From Przewalskia tangutica (lineage: Eukaryota; Streptophyta; Magnoliopsida; Solanales; Solanaceae), in contig CM056718.1 of assembly GCA_029844215.1 (NCBI GenBank), positions 83,688,764 through 83,752,763 of the forward strand: a DNA stretch of 64,000 bases, written 5' to 3'. The notes below the pieces were generated by a model, which had not been told where the DNA came from, did no database searches, and saw nothing but the letters and a program-made list of their open reading frames with translations. The translations under genes were made by a program, and so were the position numbers. Position 1 is the first letter of the stretch; each line of letters starts with the position of its first letter. Shown piece after piece: positions 56,901 to 64,000 of this stretch.

Positions 56901-57051
56901 TTGGGACCTAGATTCAACGGACTACACACTAGGCCTTTTAAACACCTTACAATCCTTAACAACTGGGGTCCAATACTCAAAGGTAAACTCAAAATCCTTC
57001 CAACACATGTTTGCCAACTTATCTATCCTCTAGAATTTACGGGGTGTAACA
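53902..57051 (-). repeat. Element G, 5' LTR
   Basis: Collinear with 48798-51982. Hairpin at 54111-54131, 66-bp array 54447-54812, 43-bp repeats 56223-56332, GC-rich block 56682-56802. Ends CGGGGTGTAACA. The exact first base is uncertain because the tip is altered. Confidence 0.9.
54447..54812. repeat. 66-bp tandem array in G 5' LTR
   Basis: Sister of 49357-49712 with the same number and order of units, so the array was copied with the LTR and has not expanded since. Confidence 0.9.
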
Positions 57052-57056
57052 GTAAT

Positions 57057-57689
57057 GGACCCTTAAGAGGTTATAATTAAGGGACTTAATGGAAGACTAT
57101 GTTAGTAACTTAAGCTACGTGGTATGATTAAGAGGATGGTACGGGTGAGATCCGTATGGAGTAAGTATGGTTGTTGAGGTCAAGACAACACGATTATGGT
57201 ATTACGAGAAGTTTTTGTACCCGTTTACGAGGGGACTGATAAGGTAGGCGTGGAGCATGGAAATTGTGTGCCTAGGAATGTTGGTAACCACCGAGACCTT
57301 AGATATATAAGGCCTTCTCGGGTAGTAAAAAGTTAAGTCAGACTAAAGGTAAGAGTTAAATACGACACCGAGTCGGGTTGAGGACCTATTAAGGGTCGCC
57401 CCATAGTTTGAAATGAAATGGGATCAGTTGGTAGTAGTCCCGCTACGTGACAGGGTCACGAGGGTGCAAGGCACAAGTTTAGTTAATCATTTTACGAGTT
57501 CATGGACGCGTTCCACCGGAACCAGGTTGAGAGAGCCGAAAATGGCCTTATGTTGTTTAGAATAGTAACTCCAAAGATAGGAGGCCCGAATCAGTATGAA
57601 GGCTATGTACGTACGCTGGAATAAGTTTGGAAGTACGGGAAGAGTACGACCAGTAAGAAAGAGAGCAACCAAGTGTAAAGAAATGGAGC
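57057..57689 (+). other. Element E non-coding spacer
   Basis: No convincing frame. Homologous to C (1121-1640) and to the post-gag tails of D, G and the fragment at 28793. In E it precedes protease. Confidence 0.65.
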
Positions 57690-57960
57690 CTGAATCCATG
57701 AGGACCTTTCGAGGTGACTACCCCCGTGAGTGTTGGGTGGTAGCTGAGCGGGTAGATAATTGCCGGTAACGTCGATCGTTGGACCCTAGCGGACCTAGCG
57801 GAGTTATGACGCACTTTGAGGATATTATGGAGTGCGGGCTAGTTGGCCTCTTTTTATGCCAACGTGGACTACAGAAGAGAGATTGATTCGGTACCAGTTT
57901 CCCGGTAAGTCGGTTATCGAGCGGATAGGGAGAGAAGTGGTGGTAACCAGTGAATTATCC
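57690..57960 (+). pseudogene. Element E protease remnant
   Basis: EPESMRTFRGDYPRE-like residues around 57685-57735 followed by GGTAGCTGAGCGGGTAGA and, near 57830-57890, GGGCTAGTTGGCCTC...GCCAACGTGGACTAC match the latter half of the A/B protease. Stops and shifts interrupt it. Confidence 0.65.
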
Positions 57961-59030
57961 TTCCTTCTTTGACATTGATGATTTTAATAAGTTTGTGTGA
58001 CTTGTTCATGTGAGGTAAATTGACGCAGAAAGTAAGTAATAATTGAATTTGAAGGAATTTATGTTAAGCGCCCTTCGAGGTACTTGGAGTTGGTTTGGGG
58101 TGGCGGTCGGGGCCACGACCTTCGGATAATTTCGTGAAAATGTGCAAGGCAAGAATAAAATAAGTCACAGTCTTTGCCGTGGAAAAGTGAGAAACTTTGG
58201 TAGGTTTAAAAAATCTACATGACTTTAGGGCGGTGCGTGATGATTAGATATTTACTGGACCGCGAGAGGACCCTGTGATTAGGGTTGTGACTCCAAGAAA
58301 GGTTTAAAAAGGGAGATAAGTTCTCTCCCCACGTAAGCGACGCTTTACGTATTATGGGGTTATGTGTACCCATGTTGTTAGGCGAAGGATAGGAGACGGT
58401 AAGGTCTTGGTATCGTCGTCATGCCATACGTTCTGATTGTGGATAACCGTGGGAAAAGTGTTGTGTTGGGGTAATTAAGAACGACGTCTTAATTGGTCGA
58501 GAAGTATCGTAAAGATATAAATGCAGGTTATGCGCTTGTATGAAGCATGCGATAATGAATCAAGATAGAAATACTTTTGCTAATAATAAGCATAAGGTAA
58601 GGTTATGACCAGAATGATAAAAGAGAATACGACTATGGTTATGTAAGTTGCACGAGATATGATTACCCCAGACTAGTGTAAGACCATTAGTAAATAATGG
58701 GTAGTAAGAACACCTAGAGGAAATGTGGTAGCATCGGGTTACTACTTGACGAGATCAAGGAAACCTTCCCCCCCTAAATTATGATTGACAGGAAGTCTTA
58801 GCCAGGAGGCAAGCAAAAGAATCAATTCTAAGTTAATGACCAAGTTTGGTTGCAACAGAGAAAAGGAAACAGGAACCATAATTGAGATTAAGGACACCCG
58901 AATATTTCGCAAGAATGAGAAAGGTTTCCAGTTATTGGAAGATAAGTTGACTCGACTACAGTTCTAACTCCTCTTGAAAGACTAGAGGGTTAGGTTATTA
59001 TGATAACACGTTGGGTGTTGGGCTAGGTTG
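57961..59030 (+). other. Element E internal region without recognisable domain
   Basis: This is where RT should lie. No FIDD/YIDD box, no fingers motif and no long frame is visible. The stretch is either a highly decayed RT or replaced sequence. The only frame above 60 codons (58785-58967) has no family resemblance. Confidence 0.5.
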
Positions 59031-59345
59031 TGTGCTGACGCAACCCGATAAGGATATAGCCTATGTTTTCCCGGTAGTTAGGGAAGCAGGAAAGGAAATT
59101 ACGCCACTCACGATTTAGAAAGTGGCAGCTAAATCATGCCTTGAAGATTTGGGGGCATGACGTATATATAGAATTCATATGGATAGTTGTACAGACCACA
59201 AGAGCCTCCGGTATATCTTCAGACAGAGACGGTGGCTAGAGTTACTCAAGGATTGTGATATTGATACCCTATACCATCCGGGGAAGGCCAAGACAGTTAC
59301 AGATACTCTTAGTCGTGGATCTATGGGTAGTGCATCGGATGGGCA
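59031..59345 (+). pseudogene. Element E RNase H remnant
   Basis: The frame at 59179-59370 reads [20 protein letters not shown], then CDIDTLYHPGKAKTVTD and LSRGSMGS, the C-terminal half of Gypsy RNase H. The preceding 100 bases give damaged KIWGHDVYI-like residues. Confidence 0.85.
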
Positions 59346-59659
59346 GCGGATAGACGGGGCGTGGTCGTGAGATTCATTAGCTAACGAGCGAGAGGTTCGA
59401 TTATTTGTTTCAAGGTTAATGAAGTTTAGATCCGAGAGGTTCTTTGAGTCTTCCGTCGTTGAGAGGTAAAGAGGTGACAATATGAGGATCTAGTTATGAT
59501 ACGGTATCAAGATACGGCTCTCAGAAGAGAAGAGCAGTTTAGTAGCCGGATGGGGTCTTTGTGAGATGAGGATAGATTGCGTGGACCGTGCTGCAGACTA
59601 GTCGCAGAGTCTTAGGGAGGCACGCGCGGTGCTTATTGCTCTAATTGTTAGGGTCGACT

Positions 59660-60420
59660 ATGTTGTGTAGTGACCTCAGATGTATGTATTGGTAAGGTAG
59701 CCTGAAGAGGGACGTAGCAGAGTTATTGCTTAATATCCGAATTAGTAGCAGGTCATGGTTGAACACCAGAAGCCCAGTGGGCTATTGCAGCCGATTTAGA
59801 CCCCGACTTAGATATGAGAGGTAATTAAAATGGATCTTGTTACAGGGTGGCATCGTACTCAGAAAGTCGACCCCACAGGGTCATGGTAAATAAATTTGTG
59901 AAACCAGTAGTGTTCTTCCGGTTAGGACCACTTGCTCGGCTGAGGTTCATGCTAGCTTTTATAGCAGGGAGATTGTGAGACTGCACGGGGTTCCTACGAT
60001 TATGATATCAGACAGATGAGCTGGATTACAAATAACTTCTGGAGGTTTTTTTTCCAGAAGGGTTTTAGGGACACAGGTGAGTCTCAGTGTTGCATTACAC
60101 CTCGGGCCAACGGACAAAGGCAGGCGTACTATCCAGGAACTTGAGGATAGGTTGCGGGCCTGTGTTCTTGATTTCAGAAATAGCCGGGAGGGTTAATTGC
60201 CTCTTGTTGAGTTACGTACGATAACAAATACCCTTCCAGTATTCAGATGGCCCTGTATGAGGCCTTGTATGTAAGAAAGTGTAGATCGCCGGTTGGTTGG
60301 TTCAACGTAGGCGAGGTTCAGTTATTTGGTCCAGATTTGATTCAGTGGGCTGTGGATAAGGCGAAGCTTATCCAGGAAAGATTATTAGTAAGCTCAGAGG
60401 CAGCAGAAGCTTGATGCAGA
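59660..60420 (+). pseudogene. Element E integrase remnant
   Basis: IKMDLVTGW (about 59828-59853) corresponds to the MDF.TG box with the first Asp. PRANGQRQAYY near 60103-60134 matches the PQ.DGQ.ER block, lacking the usual Glu context. IQMALYEALYVRKCRSPVGW and FNVGEVQLFGPDLI (60240-60340) are in one frame. The chromodomain is gone: the sequence passes to the palindrome after about 120 bases. Confidence 0.82.
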
Positions 60421-60553
60421 TAACCGACGTTGACACATGGGGGTTCAGGTTGACATTTTTGTATGAGCATTGTTATGTGGCCACGTGTGGCATTATTGGT
60501 ATGTAGGGGTTGTAAGGAGACTATATGGCTATCTTTAAGTTTGACTCCCAAAA

Positions 60554-60590
60554 GAACATTCGGGGACGAATGTTTCTAAGGGGGGAAGAA
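60554..60590 (+). other. Element E palindrome and polypurine tract
   Basis: GAACATTCGGGGACGAATGTT and AAGGGGGGAAGAA against the 3' LTR. Confidence 0.88.
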
Positions 60591-63500
60591 TGTTACACCC
60601 CGGAAATTCCAGGATATGTTTATAAGAACGTACGTAAGAACTAAAAAATGTTAAGATTTGAGACGAGTACAAATTTATCGGAATTATTGAATTGTCGGAA
60701 AACGAAATATTGCGACGAACGGGAGGGAAACACGTGCAACCCCCCCCCCTTAGTGGTCTTGGACGAAATTGACATGGTTCAAATGGTCATTTGACCATAA
60801 TTTAAATGACCAAGTCTTGCAAAGACAAAGAGCTTGACATTGTTGACTTGTCAAAGGGCCACTTGGCTTGATCCTTGTGAAACTCATCCAAGCCACCCAT
60901 TTGTTTTAATCTTGACCCTTCCTAGTATTATTTAAGTATACTAGTAGCAAGACTTTGTCATTCTACACTTAGAAAAAAAATTGAAATCTTGTTCTTGCTC
61001 TCTTAGAGAGGCTCACGGCAATGGTCAAATTCCAAGAGAAGATTTTTCAATTTTTGTCCAATAATCCTCATACTTTAAACCAAGGTACCTAAGGGTATTG
61101 TAAGTGTATCTCAATAGAAAGATCCCGGAAAAATGGTGTTTTCGTATTAGTCGCAAGGCGAAAACCTAAGGAGTTATTCAACTTTGAAGTTGGAACTTGA
61201 AGAGGAGTTCTTCATAAGATTCTAAGGGTTGCTTGGAGTGGATTGGAACGTCGAAAGGAGGAGCTAAAGTTGCTAAGGATCGACTTGTAATCTTGGATCA
61301 TATTTGGGCTAAATGAGGTATAATCTTCGTCTTACTTTTGTAATTGAAGATTCCATGTTATCATAAGTTAGAAATGATCATGTGATATGTGTTATGAAGA
61401 TTGATAAGTGTTATGGAAATTTGGAAGCTCAAATCCGAATGACATGTTAAGCCATTTGAAATTGAAATACAATTTGGTCGATAATTAGAATCGTCGCATG
61501 TTTACCTACTTGAGGATTTTAGTAGTTATAATCAATTGTGGCTAGATAACATGTTATATTAAACCACTTGGATTGAAAAGGGATTGGAAACGAATTTGTA
61601 TTGTTGTCCCTATTTTGCCGAATGGACATTATATGTTGGACTAGTTCGATATTTATTGTGGGGAGGAATTTTACACGTCTTGATTAAGCGTGTAATCCCC
61701 TATTGTTAACTACTTTGTTGAGCCTTAAACGTGGCGTGTTTGGTTATTGAATTCGGCCTTGAAAAAAGTGACAAAGTATGTAGAAACAAAGGAAGTGCTG
61801 TCCGATTTTCTGTAGAATTTAGTGACTTTGCACTTGGAATATTCTACGTTTGAAGTAAGAAGTTAATAGACGTACTATGGTCATTATAGGTTGACATACT
61901 ACGTGCGGCGTATTGGACTTAGCAAGTGGATTAAACCGAAGAGGTATGTGGAACTTTCTTATCTCTTGAGCATGAATAAGTTGTAAATGTATAGTACGGT
62001 AGACGTACAAGATTTTGACAATCTAGTCCATTTGATATCCTTGGCTTATTTTAAGAATGTCCAAGTTGGTTGAGTTAGGGAATTAACTCACTTGTTTAAA
62101 TATTAAGGATATCTTGGTTTTCAAAAGTTAAGAGACTTTAAGTATGTTGAAAGTATTTTTGAGACTTGTTTTGTTGGAAAGTTTAAGTCTCTTGGTTATA
62201 AAGAAGAATGTAAGTTTCTAAAGTATAAAGCTAGTATAACGGCTTTATGGGAAGTTGGTTATAATAGCTTTATGAAAAGTTTAAAAAAGAGTGGTTTACT
62301 CTAAGTAATATAAGTATGATAAATGACTTGATAATAAAAGGCAAATTGATTTAAAGACATCAATTTCTCAAGGTTTTAAAAGAAAGAAGTCACTTGAGTT
62401 AGAAGCCTGAAAATGTATTTTCTAAAAGGTATTGTGACTTGTCTTGAAAAGTAGTTATGACTTGATACTATGGTTATTAGTATCTTGGAAGTTTTATATG
62501 AAAAAGAGTCATTTTAAAAGAGTGGAAGTATGTAGTACCTTGGGTTAAATTCCTGGATTTTCATAAAAGACATGTTAGTGCCTTAAGTAAACTAAAATGA
62601 GAGTGTATATGAACAAGAATAATAAGAAGTTAGGGGATTTTTTAACTTGCTTATATATTGTATGATAAGTCGGTAGTGCTTATGTTATGTATGATAGTCG
62701 GTTTGTGCTAGTGGTATATTATTCATTACAGGGTCATTCCCCGGGTTTGTGGCATTTGCATATTCCATGGATTGCTACCCACTATGCGAGGAATACCTCA
62801 TGCGAGTCCGTAAGGACTTATGCGGGTGAAATAGTCCCATGCGGGCGGATACAGCCTATGCGAGGAATACCTCATGCGAGTCCGTAAGGGCTTATGCGGG
62901 TGAAATAGTCCCATGCGGGCGGATACAGCCTATGCGAGGAATACCTCATGTGAGTCCGTAAGGGCTTATGCGGGTGAAATAGTCCCATGCGGGCGGATAC
63001 AGCCTATGCGAGGAATACCTCATGCGGGTCCACACGACCTATGCGGGTAAAATAGTCCCAGGAGTAGGATTGCTTAATGATACTGCGGGCGGGTGGTCCT
63101 GCTTTGATCGTGAGCTCCCTATTTTTATGTTGTAAGTATACTCTTGATTACTCTCATTGTTAGTAAGGCACAGTGTACTGTTAATTGAGTTATCATACCT
63201 GTCTCCAATTTTATTATAAACTTATGATTTCATTACAGTACTTTCAGTTTCACATATTTGGTACATGTTGTACTAACCTCCTTCGGGGGGCTATGTTCAT
63301 GCCGCAGGTAGAGTATACAAGTTGCTGATCCTCACTTGTAGGATCACTGATTCAACTGTTGAGAAGCTCCATTACTCCGGAGGCTTATCCCTGGTATGGC
63401 CGGTGGTTGTACATTCAGGGGTATGGCGGGGCCCTGTCCCGTCACAGTTGTTATTCTTAGAGGTCTGTAGTTACATTTGTGGATTGGGTTGTAAAGAAAA

Positions 63501-63661
63501 AAAATGTACTGTTTTATTATGTATAGTTTACGGAAGGTGGCCTTATCGGCTAGCCTGTTGCTTTTTACTGTCTACGTTTTATGTATGTTCATTGCTATTC
63601 TCGATATATACAGCGGGTGCCTGTGTAGGGCACCATCCACGAGCTTGGTCGGGTCGTGACA
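60591..63661 (+). repeat. Element E, 3' LTR
   Basis: 3071 bp, uninterrupted reference for the split 5' LTR. TGTTACACCCCGG...GGTCGTGACA. Hairpin at 63422-63445; 74-bp array 62784-63060; empty target sites for F (GTTTC at 62214-62218) and D (CCGGAGG near 63376). Confidence 0.95.
62784..63060 (+). repeat. 74-bp tandem array in E 3' LTR
   Basis: Nearly four regular units of ATGCGAGGAATACCTCATGC... with CCCATGCGGGCGGATACAGC. Each unit holds a small imperfect palindrome (GCGAGG AATA CCTCAT). Confidence 0.92.
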
Positions 63662-63666
63662 ACTTC

Positions 63667-64000
63667 TCTTTTCCCAAAATCAAGTTACCATTTTAAATCC
63701 AATAATAAAACCATTCTTTTGTTTTCATAAAGTCGTTATAACTAACTTCCCATAAAGCCATTATAACACTTTATGTTTTAAACAAATTTAAGACAAAACC
63801 CTGCGTTTCTTTTAAACCAAAACACTTCAAATTCTTAAGTCTCTTTTCTTTTAGAAATCAAGTTCCTTACTTTGGAATTTTAAGAAAATCAAAACTTGAT
63901 TATCATAATTCTTATTAGAGCAGCCATGATCTAGGAAATGTAATACAATTTTGTCTTATCATAGCTTCTATGCAGATGGAGGTTTCTACTAGTTTTAATA
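63667..64000 (-). repeat. Element I, LTR, second part
   Basis: Follows the duplicated ACTTC and continues element I to the window end. AT-rich, with CATAAAG(T/C)(C/A)GTTATAAC motifs twice (63726-63765), which occur in the same part of the C, H and G LTRs. Confidence 0.8.

Larger units (their letters stand above)
48798..57051 (-). mobile_element. Element G: gag-only LTR retrotransposon (TR-GAG-like)
   Basis: Minus orientation, flanked by GTAAT at 48793-48797 and 57052-57056. LTRs of about 3.15-3.19 kb enclose an internal region of 1.9 kb containing PBS, gag, tail and polypurine tract and no pol motif on either strand. The LTR differs from that of D over most of its length, but the internal plan is the same, so the two are separate members of a pol-less group. 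Confidence 0.92.
33728..63661 (+). mobile_element. Element E: Ty3/Gypsy retrotransposon carrying three insertions
   Basis: Plus orientation, flanked by ACTTC at 33723-33727 and 63662-63666. The 5' LTR (33728-48329) is split by F and D; the internal region (48330-60590) is split by G; the 3' LTR is 60591-63661. Without insertions it is about 10 kb. It retains leader, PBS, spacer, protease, RNase H and integrase pieces and a polypurine tract, but no gag core and no RT active site that I can find. Confidence 0.93.

Noticed and set aside
58785..58967. 60-codon frame between protease and RNase H of E
   Set aside because: Short, lysine-rich and without resemblance to RT; random open frame in decayed sequence.

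Overview
The window is gene-poor plant heterochromatin made almost entirely of nested LTR retrotransposons. I see no host gene, rRNA or tRNA gene, and no bacterial-type coding. The evidence for a plant is Ty3/Gypsy elements of the Tekay (chromodomain-bearing) type, an initiator-Met-tRNA primer binding site, LTRs of 2.4-3.8 kb with TG...CA ends and 5-bp target-site duplications (TSDs), and a Ty1/Copia fragment. The species cannot be read from the sequence; an asterid eudicot is a guess.

Left half, outside to inside: a decayed Ty1/Copia remnant (25249-28268, minus) was hit by Gypsy element C (window start to 25248, minus; the 3' LTR is cut by the window edge). The 5' LTR of C was hit by element B (4722-24077, minus, TSD AAACA). 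B was hit at its gag/protease junction by element A (10635-20384, plus). A and B are one Tekay-like chromovirus family with LTRs of about 2.45 kb and gag-PR-RT-RH-IN-chromodomain order, heavily frameshifted.

Middle: a truncated Gypsy gag with zinc knuckles and a stop codon (28268-28792) plus non-coding spacer leads to the 3' LTR of element H (29100-31956, minus). H keeps only the last codons of a pol before element I (32170-33727, resuming at 63667) interrupts it.

Right half: element I is split by element E (33728-63661, plus, TSD ACTTC). E itself carries three insertions: solo LTR F (35354-37744, TSD GTTTC), element D (38901-48067, plus) and element G (48798-57051, minus, TSD GTAAT). E retains protease, RNase H and integrase remnants but no recognisable gag or RT. 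D and G have two LTRs, a PBS, a gag remnant ending at a shared stop, a conserved non-coding tail and a polypurine tract, but no pol. They look like gag-only non-autonomous elements of the kind described as TR-GAG.

Two cross-cutting signals stand out. First, all LTRs, although largely different in sequence, share a block 220-270 bp from their 3' end with a GC-rich hairpin, and every preserved pol/gag 3' end has a palindrome just before the polypurine tract. Second, sister copies differ mainly by contractions at CHG sites (CAG, CTG or CCG read as CG). Four of five primer binding sites have lost the same A of CAG. This fits a base-calling or assembly artefact at CHG-methylated cytosines and would explain much of the frameshifting.
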